This document shows, one piece after another, positions 36,055 to 48,726 of a stretch of DNA of 64,000 bases (position 1 is the stretch's first letter; each line of letters starts with the position of its first letter). Below the pieces are notes generated by a model, which saw only the letters and a program-made list of their open reading frames with translations, was not told the origin of the DNA and ran no database searches. The translations under genes were made by a program, and so were the position numbers. Source of the DNA: Sipunculus nudus (Eukaryota > Annelida > Sipuncula > Golfingiida > Sipunculidae); contig CM049310.1 of assembly GCA_026874595.1 (NCBI GenBank), forward strand, positions 24,909,058 to 24,973,057, given 5' to 3'.

Positions 36055-36121
36055 AGCTTTTATAAAGCTTAATGCCAGAGGCCCCCCTGCCACATTCTTC
36101 TCTGTGCGCACACAGCTCCAG
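36055..36121 (+). CDS. candidate internal exon, product unknown
   Basis: The acceptor is CTGTATTGATCAG (only moderate) and the donor is CTCCAG|GTAGGTGAG (strong). One incoming base then 22 codons, phase-0 exit; the peptide starts AFIKLNARGPPATFF and ends VRTQLQ. One other frame from an internal ATG at 36072 (MPEAPLPHSS...) is also open, which could make this a first exon instead. The block is GC-richer than its neighbours. No family is recognised. Confidence 0.25.
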
Positions 36122-38345
36122 GTAGGTGAGGTAGACGTCCTGTGTTAATGTGAATCAGACTCGGCTTGTTTGTTTTATACTAAGTGTCTCAATTGCATTT
36201 AGTAAGGTACTGATCATATTGTTTGCAAGTGTGCTGATTTAATGGAACTTTCATATTTGAGAACTTTTATCGAACTGAAGGGAGGAACTCCTTCCCATGG
36301 ACTTGGTGGAGTGGTTAGTATAGGATTATGTTTTGCTGTAGACATTGTAATTGATATATATGAAATTAAGCTTACCAAATTTGTCTTACCTGTATGAAAT
36401 GGTAATTATTATGATAATACATTAATCAAATATAAACTTCAGATACAGAGAGATCTTTCAGAGGAAATAATGAGCCATTTTATGGCTGAAAGAGAACTGC
36501 ATTCTTCTTTGGGTGTTCAAGGTCTCCCACAGACATAATCATTGACAATGCCAAACTTCTTTGGCCAAATGAGATTACAGAGTTGATTTACAGAGGTCCC
36601 CGATGGCCCATGACAAAGGAATTCTCATCCTTGCCAGTAATACAGGGAATTCTTGTTCCTCTTTACAGTTATGGGAATTTAAATTCCTCACCACAGGAAC
36701 TGATTAAGTACTATTCATATTTCAAATGACATTGACATGAGCCATCTATGCAAATTATTTCTAATAACAGGATTGCTCAGTTACTTTAATGAGTTGGGAT
36801 TTTTGAGTGTAAATTGTGATTAATAAATATGATTAGAACAGAAATGTTGTAATATGAATTGTAATAGACTGAAAAGTGTTGGACATGTTGTAAATTTGTC
36901 AATTAAGTAATGCTATGCAATTAGCCATGTACAATATAATTTGTACCCCTTGTAGACAGGTTCTTTTACAGCCATGTCAGATTTACTAGTGCAGTTACTA
37001 ATGAAAAAGATAATTTGCTGGAAATTATGGTGTCAATTGCAGACAAGAATATGAAGGTATTGATGTGGGTTTATTTGACCACAAGTTAAAATGTAAAATC
37101 AGACATTACAATTTGCATTAAGAAAATATCACACCAAGGTTTATATCAGAAGAAACATCTGAAGTCTCAGTCTGTGCAGTTTGATTTAGCTGCGGTTTCT
37201 TCCACCTCTACAACTAAAACATTAATGAAAAATTAATTTAAAAAAAGCTTATGAATCAGGGCCCATACATAAACTTACCCACCTTGTTAAGGCTTGCAGG
37301 CTGGTAGTCTCACAGTGTTAGAAATTAATACTATTAAAAGGATCTCCATGTGTACAAAGAAATATAATTTATAGCTATTGTTCAATGTTTTTCAAGATAA
37401 CAGAATATGGCTCTCTCTGCTTCATACTGGACATTATAAAAAAAAACTGTGCATCAGTTCTACCGTCATGTGCAGTTCTGTAAGCTGTGAGTGTACATAA
37501 TACATTGACTAACAGATAGGGTATGAGTCTTTTACTCTGTCATCACTGTCCTCTGTACTTGCTGGTCAGGTTCTGGGGCTGCTTCAAAGACGCTCCCTCC
37601 TGTATAATCGGGTATCCAACATAGATAAAAGCTTTCTGTCAGTTTTTGTATTAAGACAAGTAATGTGTACAGGGTGTGCGGGAGTTTTCTTGCTCTGCTG
37701 GAGTCCTAAAAGATAAAATTAGATTTCAAGGGGACTTAAGATCATGTACTGTGACGAGAGACCCGATAGTCAGTATATTATATAGTTTTTCTTATTTTCA
37801 GATTTGATATTTAAAATTTTCTTGTGTTAATACATGTATATCATTAAATTACATACATCTGTGGTCATTTTAAAACATTTAGGGTATTTACATTAGCCCC
37901 TATCAGAGTATAGGTGATTAATACAGAAGTATATTATCTTAGTTCACTCTTCTTTGTTTGTTAAAGACTTAATTGTCTGCATGGGTACTCAAGTCAATTG
38001 TTGGATGGTTTTGTCACAGTGCAGTTTTGAGCTGTTAAATTATGCTCTGAGTCTCTTATATAGTTTAACTTTTTGCCATACAGTCATCATGTTATGTGGC
38101 TTACACTAATGCATGTCCATCATACCTTACCACCCATATGCTTGGTATTTATACTTGTAACCACTGGCTTCCATGACTGGCTTCATTCTGTTCCACAACT
38201 GGTGACAGCATGTCTTTCAGCAATATGTTTAGGGGAAATTAAATGGAACAGGGGTATTTTTGTTGCAGAACATTCAAACAAATTTTCTGATAGGAAAATA
38301 CCACATATCTGGCATTGGTAACCTGTGATGCATCTAAATCAAAAT
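36122..38345. other. non-coding stretch
   Basis: AT-rich sequence; no repeat family, RNA gene or well-framed exon was found. Confidence 0.4.
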
Positions 38346-38350
38346 ACATA

Positions 38351-38433
38351 CAGTGAAACCTGTGTAATAAGACCACCTGTGGGACTGGCAGTAAGAGGTC
38401 TTAATTCACAGGTGTTCTTATCACACAGATCAG
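38351..38433 (+). mobile_element. short hairpin MITE with CAGTGAAACCTG tip
   Basis: CAGTGAAAC leads into CTGTGTAATAAGACCACCTG. After a loop the complement-like CACAGGTGTTCTTATCACAC plus AG follows (about 38407-38428). The stem of about 22 bp has only two mismatches. The left tip is preceded by TA and has the CAGTGRAACCT form of pogo-like MITEs. The right tip is lost or merged into TCAGTTATA. Confidence 0.6.
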
Positions 38434-38959
38434 TTATAATCAGTGTGAATGTGTTTGGTGGCATGTTGTAATGTGGTAGGCTTATTGATCATGGATAGCC
38501 TTTCAGCAGTGGAAGACTGATGGTGTCATCTACATTTTCTTTTTTTTTACACATTTTTCAGGCTTAGAACTTCTGGTGAACATACCACCACTATAGCCCA
38601 GCAAACAAGTTCTTTACATTTAATGCACAGATTGAAAGAACAAGCATCATTTACATGTACGTTATCTTTTACCTTGGAAAATGTGAAGAAAATGCATTTG
38701 ACAAATTCTTCACAACTGCCAGAGACACGATTGCAAAAATACTAAGTTGATAGAATTTCTCAGTGTCAGAGAACAGCTGAGCCTCATGACCCTGGGTCAC
38801 TTGTTGATCCCCTGCCAATTGGTAATAGGATCTGGCTGTTTTTGCCAATGACATTGTGACGGTTATCTAGTTTCACCTGATGGGCTTCAGTCAGCATGAT
38901 ATGTTATCATAACTTGAGACAAAGTAAATGTCGAGGGAAGAGTGAAAATCTGGAAAGAT

Positions 38960-39715
38960 CAAGAATCCTCCTGGGAAAAATGAGAATTCCCATTCTCCCC
39001 GGGAAAATGAGAATTCTCATTCTTCACAGGAAAAACAGGAATCAATGCTTAATATCTCTTGATTCTCATTTTTCCCAGGAGAAATGAGAATTCTGTTTTT
39101 TCCTGGGAATAACAGGAATTCTCATTTTTTCCCAGAACTAAATTAATTGTAAAATTCTACCCTCTGTAGGTAGAGGATTTTCATAATATAATAATCACAA
39201 ATTCTATTTTTATTCTGTGAAAGAACCTTGCCATTATTTCCTAGATTGCAAAAAATAAATGAAAAAAAAAGGAACTGGAAAATATGATACTTTTCCCAAC
39301 CTGCAGTAGTATCCATCTTTTTTTTTTTTTTTTAATTTAATTTTTTTTGTAACCAAAGTTCATAATTAATGTGAAAGAAATATTCCTTTTTTTAAAAGAA
39401 TCTAGACAAACATAATTTATTGTGATCAAAATAAGAGTTAAAAGCTGGCATGAATGAGAATTCTCATTTTTCCCAGGTTTTAATTTCAAATCTGAATTCC
39501 TTTCTCTTCAGAGAAAAATGAAAATTCTAAATCCTCCTGGGAGAGATCAGAATTCCCATTTATCCTGGGAAGAATGAGAATTCTAATTCTTCCTGGGAAT
39601 AACAAGAATCCTTTCATACCATCTCTTGAATCTCATTTTTCCTGGGAAGAATTTAAATTCTCATTTTTCCAGGGAAGATTCTGGATCTAATCTTCCCAGA
39701 TTCTCATTTTTCCCT
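38960..39715. repeat. palindromic GAATTC repeat cluster in two blocks
   Basis: Blocks at about 38960-39140 and 39450-39715 contain many diverged copies of TCCTGGGAAAAATGAGAATT and its complement. The core AATGAGAATTCTCATT is a perfect 16-bp palindrome, at 39006-39021 and 39453-39468. The two blocks are also direct copies of each other: both have a GGAATAACARGAAT stretch and TATCTCTTGATTCTC or CATCTCTTGAATCTC. The spacer is AT-rich with a T15 run. No coding. Confidence 0.8.
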
Positions 39716-39969
39716 CCAACTATACATGCTATGTCTTGCCCCTTTTTCCTAGCCCCATGCTTATTAAACCTGAATTCCAGGAGGCATTTAATTAACTCTG
39801 GTTACAGTATGATTACCTTCTTCATACAAAAGACAGTACCACCAACAGGTCGTGGAGCTATCATATAAAAAAGGGGAAAATTATTGTTGAACAGATTATA
39901 TATTGATTAGAATGCTCTGGTGTAACATTTGTAATGGTTATGGACACATTAGCTATTGAGGAATAATTT

Positions 39970-40710
39970 TTAGGGAACCTGTGAGCTTATGCGAAGGCGC
40001 AGCGTCGTCCGTCCATCGTCAGCCGTCAGCCGTCCGCCGTCCAGGGCTGGCTTTCCTCCATACATCCTGGACAGCCTTCTCGATTTTATGACAGGTGGCG
40101 CCACCTACATTCACGTTTACTCTGCAGACATCCAAGCTCATATCTCAGGAACCCTTTGACCGATTGGGCCAAAATTTTGCATGTGTATAGATCTCACATA
40201 GCTCTTCATCATAGGCAAAACTGGTTGCACCACCTGCAACCATTTTTTGATCAGCATCCATCTGTTCATCTGCCATGGGATGATATCACTCATATCTCAG
40301 CAGTGGTTTGACTTATCCACCTGAAATTTTGCAGGTTTATACATCCTGGACAATTTTCACGATTTTATGACAGGTGGCACCACCTACATTCACGTTTACA
40401 CTGCAGACTTCCATGCTAATGTGCAACACACCTCACTCTATTCCCCTTGCCACTTAATCCATGCCTCACTTCACCCGTCCCACTCTGATTTCTGCGGATA
40501 CACATAGTCGCTTGTCGACTACCCATATTCTAGTTTTAAAATGTCCTAGTCTGAAACTTGCAGGTCGGAAATGTCCATTTTGCTGAAATCATAATGACTA
40601 AGGTAGATATGCAGGACTTAAAAGGATCAATATTAAATTTTTAAAAAAAAACCTCCATTCATACTCTCAGACTTTGCGCAGGTTTGCATTAGGCCTGTAG
40701 GCCTTGTTAT
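39970..40710 (+). mobile_element. dispersed repeat, family C, short copy (0.74 kb)
   Basis: It begins TTAGGGAACCTGTGAGCTTA and ends GCATTAGGCCTGTAGGCCTT-GTTAT, the same ends as 22757-24550. A perfect 7-bp direct repeat ATAATTT flanks it (39963-39969 and 40711-40717), supporting insertion as a unit. Near the left end is a CpG-rich stretch with repeated CCGTC/GTCC. Inside, ATTTTGCAKGT and GACAGGTGGCRCCACCTACA are duplicated about 280 bp apart. Confidence 0.72.
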
Positions 40711-40717
40711 ATAATTT

Positions 40718-42335
40718 GAAAGTGTACACCAAAAGTCCATTGCAATGGATAGTTTAAGGAAAATGGCATGAAATATTTATCAGTACTAAGTAAGATGGGA
40801 GGACTTGACCATATATTCTTTCATCAAATATTGACACTGCTAGGCAGTTGGAATGGTACTTTTTCTGTTTCTAGAAATAATACAAATGTAAATCATAATT
40901 CAGAAGTTTTCTTTTTATATTTTCTGGCAGTATTTAGTTATTTGAATACTTTATTGGTTTAAAGATACTTCCATTTTGTATTTATATAGTGATCAAGGAT
41001 GATGTTAAAGCAGTAGAGTATTTGTTTACAGCACATTGTCTTGAGGGGGTATCATCCTGATTTATTGTCAGTCACATGTCACAGAGTATAGCGTTTCCTG
41101 TATAGATACATCAGATCAGCCACATCATAGATTAGGCTTTTCTGGTAAATTGTGTTTGCAGACTTTTATGGAAACATTAGGGTCCTGTGGGTCTAGGGAA
41201 CCTTAAAAGGATAAAAATTGGCACGTGAGACGACCAGTGCCTTCATCTAGTGAAATATTGTGATTTTTGTGCCATAGTCAGCTGTGTGGTGGAAATGCTG
41301 CCTGGACCCTGATCGGCAGCATTTTATCAAGCCACACAGCAGGCTTCTGTTCTGTCTGTTAAAACAGCACTTGAAAAGAAAACTGTCAGTGGCTTGCTGG
41401 ATTTATGACCATAGCTGGCTGGCTGGACATTTCATCTGGCTTAGTGAAAGGTGGTCCTGTATTGGCCATGTAAATCATTTAATACACAAAAGACTTCACA
41501 CAAAGAGGCTGCCCGGGCTGTAGGATCCCGATAAAGGGAACCTGTCATGTTATGTGTAGTTAGAGACCTGCTGCTTTCAACCTAATAGGTCCAAAGGGCC
41601 TTAGATAATAACTGCAGTTAGTCATACAAGCTGTGATAATATCAGCTGCTTTTGACAGGATATAGGCGTTTTCCTTTCACTTGAGTGACAAATGTTAACT
41701 TTTATCTCAGTATTATCAATATTAAGTCAGGTTAACATTAGCTCAGGGTCTGGGGAGTCCCACCAGAATCAGAAATTATTTAAATACTTTTGTGGTGAGG
41801 ACTTAAGATGCATGTTCTTACTTATAATTGTTTCTTTATATATCCAAATAATAATAAAAAAATAAGCAATACAGTCCATAAGAAAAAACGAACAGATAGA
41901 TTTACATGGTTTATTTTCTCTTAATTCCCTTAAGTTCAAAACATATTGTATGCAAGACTTTTCCATGGTAAATAGGGTTATATACCATATTTTAGTCAAC
42001 TTAATAGGTTATCCATGCAAAATTTCACCAAATGAATAATAAGTATAGTTTTACATTGCAAGCTCAACTTTTCTGAGTATGTAAATACAGCAAAAATTAT
42101 GACAAAAACTATGAGTATGTTGCCATGCATACAATTTGCCCTGCTGTTATATCAGCATACTTTGAAGAAAAAAGAAGCAAAAAATGGGGTTCTATATCTG
42201 AGCATGGCAACTAAATTTATGCATCAACTTGGATGAAAATCTCATGAATTTTTATGAGGAGGGAACTTTTTTGTCTGCTTATTGAGATCAACAGGAAATC
42301 AGGAATCACCTGGACTCACAGACATTGGTAGCCTT
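40718..42335. other. AT-rich non-coding stretch
   Basis: No repeat is recognised. A 79-codon + frame (41284-41523, MWWKCCLDPDRQHF...) has no supporting splice sites or family resemblance. Confidence 0.4.
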
Positions 42336-42339
42336 CCTA

Positions 42340-42730
42340 GATCAGCCCTGCTTACGGGCTTTTTTATGTCTTCAGTCCGGTTAACATCATTTACTTGTGA
42401 CATAGAATACAATCATCGTCACCCGAGGTTCCATCCCCCTGATCAGCTCCTGTTTTTCTTCACTCGGGGTGTGACAGCTTAGCAGGAGTTTGAGCGGGTA
42501 TGATTGATGCAACCTTGTTGAGACTAAATGCCAGGCTAGCGGGTTTATTGGTCTGCATGATTTGAATTGTGCACAAGCTCAGGAGATGCTGATGAGAAGA
42601 TTGGCAAGCTGGAACCCCTGATGCAGCACGTAACACCTCGCTCATGTCCTTTGACATTACCAGGCTCTTCACCTCGATCGTCAGGATCACCCCAGCCAGA
42701 ATCTGGTGGCTCATGAACTTCTTATATCAT
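42340..42730. other. CpG-richer exon-like or regulatory island
   Basis: About a dozen CpGs fall in 350 bp. On the - strand an 84-codon frame (42714 to 42460) starts MSHQILAGVILTIEVKSL and then meets a good donor CTG|GTAATG after 18 codons. On the + strand TCATGTCCTTTGACATTACCAG is a good acceptor (42663) followed by a frame starting LFTSIVRITPARIWWLMNF. Both strands are exon-like, so the coding strand, if any, is unresolved. Confidence 0.3.
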
Positions 42731-42734
42731 GTAC

Positions 42735-43529
42735 TTAGGCTTGGATGGCGGTTTATGGGCTGCAATAGTAATGGAAGCCGCCTGTTGTTAGCTGGTGCTG
42801 TCAGGGTTTATCAGTGCTGCACAGTCCTCAGGCAGCCTCTCGTGATACTGTAGTACAGGACTGTGGTCAGTGGAGCTGACTTGCGGTTCATAAGACACAG
42901 TTGCTTGTAATCAGTAGGTGCTGTACTGCTCTAGAGTGACTTACAGGAAGTTTCATACTTGCCACTTGCTTGGCCTGGTAGGACCCAGATAAGGTGTAAA
43001 AGACCCACAGAAAGTGTGAGTACACTCCTATTCTTCATCTGCTGGCTGTCATCTGTGTTTGCTACCAAGTCAGTTTTTTTATCCATTTGTTATGTGTCGG
43101 TAACTCTGCCATGTTTTCATTTACGTTGGGTGGGCTGGCATGCTAAAGGGGAAGGTGTTGGAGATACCTTGGCACTGACCACAGAGGCCCCAGCAGGGTA
43201 CAGGGAGTATCTGAAAGCTGGATACCAGAAATGCCTTCTGAGTGTGCATGGCCACCATGATACCCCTGATCCATAAGTTTGTCCCTGTTCTCAATTCCTG
43301 TACAGCCCTATCTTATTGCACACTCACAGTTTTCTTCAAACATAATGTTTATTGTTGACTGTTTTGATTTTGTAACCTGTTAATATTATTGATAGGAATG
43401 ATTAAAATATTGATTTAAGTTTATTAAAATGAAATGGATTTAGATTAAACTTTTAATAAAGAAACTTTCGGTGAACGCTTCCCTGAAAATAGTGGATTGG
43501 ATAATTTTACTTATCTCAATGTCTTTAGA
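42735..43529. other. non-coding stretch, GC-richer on the left
   Basis: A 105-codon open + frame (42959-43276) starts at TTG, not ATG, and contains a TGACCACAG acceptor at 43171 with a following peptide APAGYREYLKAGYQKCLL. No donor or full domain supports it. Confidence 0.3.
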
Positions 43530-46195
43530 GCTTACTGAAAAACCTCTGTGAGCAGAAGAACATGTCTGATCCCACTGCCCTGATAACTTTGCAAGTTAGC
43601 CTGTTGGATCCCACTGCCATGGTAACTTCATAGTGGAATTTGACATGAGAATCTGTCTGATCCCACTGCCCAAAGAACATTATGGGAGAACCTGTCTCAT
43701 ATAGGACTTGACAGGAGAACCTGTCTTTTCTGGGATTTGACAGCAGAGCTTGTTTTATCTAGAACTTGGCTGGAGAACTTGTCTGATCTAGTTCTTGACA
43801 GGAGAGCTTGCTTGATCAAGGACCTGGTCTACAACTTGGTAGAGGACACTGTCAAGTCTAGGAATAGATAGGGAACACTGTCTGGTCTAGGACTATATGG
43901 AAGAATCTGTCTGGTCTAGGACTTGACAGGAGATTTGGTGTGGTCTAGAACTTGACAGGAGATTTGGTGTGGTCTAGGACTTGACAGGAGATTTGGTGTG
44001 GTCTAGAACTTGACAGGAGATTTGGTGTGGTCTAGGACTTGACAGGAGATTTGGTGTGGTCTAGGACTTGACAGGTGGTTTGGTCTGGTCTAGGACTTGA
44101 CAGGAGATTTGGTGTGGTCTAGGACTTGACAGGAGGTTTGGTCTGGTCTAGGACTTGACAGTAGATTTGGTGCAGTCTAGGACTATATGGGAGATTCTGT
44201 CTGGTCTAGGAATTGACAGGAGATTTTGTCTGGTCAAGGACTTGACAGGATATTTAGATTGGTCTAGGACTATATGGGAGATTCTGTCTGGTCTAGGAAT
44301 TGACAGGAGATTTTGTCTGGTCTAGGACTTGACAGGACATTTGGATTGGTCTAGGACTATATGGGAGATTGTGTCTGGTCTAGGAATTGACAGGAGACAC
44401 TGTTTAGTCAAGGACGTTACAGGAGATTCGGCCTGGTCTAGGACTTGACTGGAGATGAGGTGTTGTCTAGGATATCACAGGAGATTCTGTCTGGTCTAGG
44501 ACTTGACAGGAGATTTGGTGTGGTCTAGGACTTGACAGGAGATTTGGTGTGGTCTAGGACTTGACAGGAGATTTGGTGTGGTCTAGGACTTGACAGGAGA
44601 TTTGGTATGGTCTAGGACTTGACAGGAGATTTGGTGTGGTCTAGGACTTGACAGGAGATTTGGTATGGTCTAGGACTTGACAGGAGATTTGGATTGGTCT
44701 AGGACTATATGGGAGATTCTGTCTGGTCTAGGAATTTACAGGAGACACTGCCTGGTCTAGGACTTGACAGGAGATGAGGTGTGGTCTAGGAAATGACAGG
44801 AGTTTGGTGCAGTCTTGGACTTGACAGGAAATTTGGTGTGGTCTAGGACTTGACAGGAGATTTGGTGTGGTCTAGGACTTGACAGGTGGTTTGATCTGGT
44901 CTAGGACTTGACAGGAGAATTGGTGTGGTCTAGGAATTGACAGGAGGTTTGGTCTGGTCTAGGACTTGACAGGAGATTTGGTGTGGTCTAGGACTTGACA
45001 GGAGGTTTGGTCTGGTCTAGGACTATATGGGAGATTCTGTCTGGTCTAGGAATTGACAGCAGATTTTGTCTGGTCAAGGACTTGACAGGAGATTTGGATT
45101 GGTCTTGGACTATATAGGAGATTCTGTCTGGTCTAGGAATTGACAAGAGATTTTGTCTTGGCTAGGACATGACAAGAGATTTGGATTGGTCAAGGACTAT
45201 ATGGGCGATCCTGTCTGGTCTAGGAATTGACAGGAGACACTGTTTGGTCTAGGACTTGACTGGAGATGAGGTGTTGTCTAGGATATCACAGGAGATTCTG
45301 TTTATTCTAGGACTTGACAGGAGATTTGGTGTGGTCTAGGACTTGACAGGAGATTTGGTGTGGTCTAGGACTTGACAGGAGATTTGGTGTGGTCTAGGAC
45401 TTGACAGGAGATTTTGTCTGGTCAAGGACTTGACAGGAGGTTTGGTGTGGTCTAGGACTTGACAGGTGGTTTGGTCTGGTATAGGACTTGACAGGAGATT
45501 TGGTGTGGTCTAGGACTTGACAGGAGGTTTGGTCTGGTCTAGGACTTGACAGGGGATTTGGTGCGGTCTAGGACTTGACAGGAGATTTGGTGTGGTCTAG
45601 GACTTGACAGGAGATTTGGTGTGGTCTAGGACTTGACAGGAGGTTTGGTCTGGTCTAGGACTTGACAGGATATTCTGTCTGGTCTAGGAATTGACAGGAG
45701 ATTTTGTCTGGTCAAGGACATGACAGGAGATTTGGATTGGTCTAGAACTATATGGGAGATTCTGTCTGGTCTAGGATTGGCAGGAGATTTTGTCTGGTCT
45801 AGGACTTGACAGGAGATTTGGATTGGTCTAGGACTATATGGGAGATTCTGTCTGGTCTAGGAATTGACAGGAGACACTGTTTGGTCCAGGACTTGACAGG
45901 AGATGAGGTGTTGTCTAGGATATGACAGGAGATTTTGTCTGGTCTAGGACTTGACAGAAGTACACTGTCTGGTCTAGGACTTGACAGGAGACACTGTCTG
46001 CTTTAGGACTTGACAGGAGATCTGGTCTGATCCAGGACTTGACAGGAGATTCTGTCAGTTCGAGGACTTGACAGAGGACACTGTCTGGTCTAGGACTTGA
46101 CAGGGGACACTGTCTGGTCTAGGACATGACAGAGAAAACTTTCTAGTCTAGGACTTTACAGGAGATTCAGCCTGGTCTAGGACTTGACAGGACCT
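43530..46195 (+). repeat. 29-bp minisatellite, about 85-90 copies, with higher-order units
   Basis: The unit is GGTCTAGGACTTGACAGG plus AGATTTGGTGT. From 43530 to about 43690 copies are highly diverged (GATCCCACTGCC variants); from there to 46190 they are well ordered. Two modes are visible. One is runs of near-identical monomers, as at 43920-44060, 44500-44690, 45300-45420. The other is an about 87-bp three-unit block marked by GGACTATATGGGAGATTCTG then GAATTGACAGG, recurring near 44180, 44270, 44355, 45020, 45105, 45190, 45750 and 45835. No open frame spans it. Confidence 0.95.
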
Positions 46196-48405
46196 GCCTC
46201 CTTTTATAGCTACTTTGATTTGGCAATAAAGCAATGGCATAAACAACAAATTAATAAAATTTACAAACAATCAGGCTTTTATTCTTGCAGTAGATGCAAT
46301 AAAGTTGTGCTATTTAACTGTGTTAATATTTGAGATTGTAAGTAAAGTCACTGTAGTTATCATTTGGCCTTGCATGATGGTAAGACCAGCATATAATGAC
46401 AGTGTGATGCTGGATACATTACAGTCTACCTAACTGTTATTGGAAGAAAAATAATAACTTCAATTTAATGGCCATAAACCATGATTTATTATGTCTTGAC
46501 TGATGTTTCTGATATAAGCAGGATTATCACTGTTGGACACCTCGTTACTTCCTTTTAAGACATTCCTGGGTCACACTGTAGCAGCTGAAACTTGAGATCA
46601 TAAAAAATTCAAATGACTGCTGTGTTTTTCTGATTTTCCAACAGTTTTTATATTGGATCTGAATTTGTGAATCAGCTGCTAGTTAAGGACAGGTTTTCAT
46701 GGGATGTTTTACCTTGAGGCAGTTAATTAAGAGAATTTCTTTTTGGTTTAATCAGACTACGGCTGCACCTGCAGGCTGAATCAGAACTTCAGCGTGATTG
46801 CGGGGGAAGAACAACATGTTCTGGAACCTGTTCATTCATGTCATAATCAGTACGCTTATGGCATCTCAATCTAACATCTCTTGATAAGTGGCTTTTATGG
46901 AACACTATTCTTCAGATCTGTAATTGGAAATTGTGACTTCTGCGCAGTAAAGGTGGACATTTTCTTAGTTTTGCATCTTCATTTGTGTTCTCTTTTTAAG
47001 GCTTTAATCCATCCAGATATGTCATGCAGATTGCTTTCATTATAGTAAAGCTGTTTCCTATGTGAAAATAATGATTAATTTTAACACTGGTTGAATTAGC
47101 TTTGAGAAATATATGCACAAAACACTCATAATATCTGTATTTTAACATATATTGTGTATATTTTCATTTGGATGAATTTAATATGAGAGTCTGTTAAATA
47201 ACTGGGCTTAAACCATATATACCACAAATTATGCACCAAAGCTAGTTAGTTTTCTATAGATTTTTTTCAGTATTGTTTGATGTCTTATGATATTACCATT
47301 AACCTAAACTGTAGAATTTACAAGCTGAAATCAGTGTCCAGATTGAGATAAAAGCCTATACATTCTGTACATAATTTCCTCATTTATAAGGAATTCCAGT
47401 ACCTTCTAAATTTGAAACTAGTGATGCAGTAACCATGTTCTCACAAGTGTATAGCGCTGTTTATACAAAAAGAATTATAATTTATAGACCTAACTTGTTT
47501 AGTTAATAAATATGCACTGTTTGAGGGGAAGATAAATTTCCATTATGTTACAATTTTACACGTGTTCTTCCTGTTTTTAGCTGCAGGCTTTTTGTCCATC
47601 CAGGCTTTAATAATTCTATAATGGTGAATGTAAACCTTTTAGATAAGAGAGTCATGCCCTGTGGGCCATTTTTTACAGGTGACTGAGTATCCTTTTGATC
47701 AAAAGAGACAACTGACATTGCCGGGTAGAGATAAGCGTTTTCTATCATGTTATGTACATCTCTGGGCATGGAGCTATGCTGTAATCATGTTTGGTACGTT
47801 TGAGTATCACTGGTGTAACTATCTTTCTGTGAGCTGGATATGGCTTCAGGTTTCAGCTTATATTAGTCAGCCAATCACTTACCTCTGCTATCACTAAAAC
47901 CTGAAGTGTTGTTCAAAGGGAGTCCACAAAAAGAGGGCCTGCAGTACTGCCTAGAAAGAAATCAGGTGACTTAAACAGCTCTTCTTCCTGGCCAGTTTGA
48001 CCTTTCAGATAATTACAAGATGTTAAAGTAGAAAAAAGAAAGCAACTCTCCCTGAAAAAGAACCAGCATGGCTTGATGCATGCATAACGTTATCTTCTGC
48101 TGTGATTTAAACTGTTTTGTCAGAGTATCAACTTTTATCAATAAAGCAGGAACATTCGTTTTATACTTGCTCTGTATTCACAATCCTTGAAAAAGATAAA
48201 CACAGTTGCAGGAAAGTTTTTTCAGCATAGCTTCTTGAACGATACACTAATTCCATGACTAATGGTACTTGTGTCTTTTATTTAAAGCTTATTGTATTTA
48301 AACCATGGAGACAGAGTGTTTATTCACTTACACCAACAGGCTTAATAATATTATAATTAAACTGTGTATCTACATAATACATTAATCAGTGTTGCTTGAT
48401 TTACC
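46196..48405. other. AT-rich non-coding stretch
   Basis: No repeat family or gene was found. Frames of 73-78 codons at 47548-47897 overlap on opposite strands and have no support. Confidence 0.4.
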
Positions 48406-48409
48406 CATT

Positions 48410-48496
48410 ATAATAAAAGTAATAATAGTAATAATAATAGTAATAATAATTATAATAATAATAATAATAATTAATATTATTATTATTATTATTATA
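48410..48496. repeat. (AAT)n-(ATT)n microsatellite
   Basis: AAT/AGT-type units switch to ATT units at about 48472, so the tract is self-complementary and can form a hairpin. Confidence 0.95.
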
Positions 48497-48647
48497 TGAG
48501 AAAGAGATGTTGACAACTATCTAGTTAATGATCCATGTTATGCGCAAATAAAACGAGTTATATCAAAACATTATTAAAACATAGGATGCCCAAGGATGTA
48601 TAACTAAGAGAATCTGAGCATTTATACATATTTTTATACATTTTCAG

Positions 48648-48726
48648 GCTGATCCAGCTGACTTGGCTTGAGGCTTGCTTACCAACTCATCTTACGGTGA
48701 ACACACAGCCAGACACAGAGAACAAG
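48648..48726 (+). CDS. candidate internal exon, product unknown
   Basis: The acceptor is very good (CATATTTTTATACATTTTCAG) and the donor is GAACAAG|GTAGGT. Two frames hit stops within the first eight codons. The third is open: one incoming base, 26 codons, phase-0 exit. The peptide starts LIQLTWLEACLPTHLT and ends PDTENK. This is one of the two best exon candidates of the window. I do not recognise the family. Its entry phase does not match the exit phase of the other candidates, so an unseen exon would have to lie between them. Confidence 0.35.

Noticed and set aside
43172-43276. GYREYLKAGYQKCLL, faintly like the Orange domain of hairy/HES proteins
   Set aside because: Only a few residues match, no bHLH or remaining Orange helix follows, and the frame stops with no donor.
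48410-48496. Possible origin-like AT-rich element
   Set aside because: It is a simple AAT/ATT microsatellite with no further motif.
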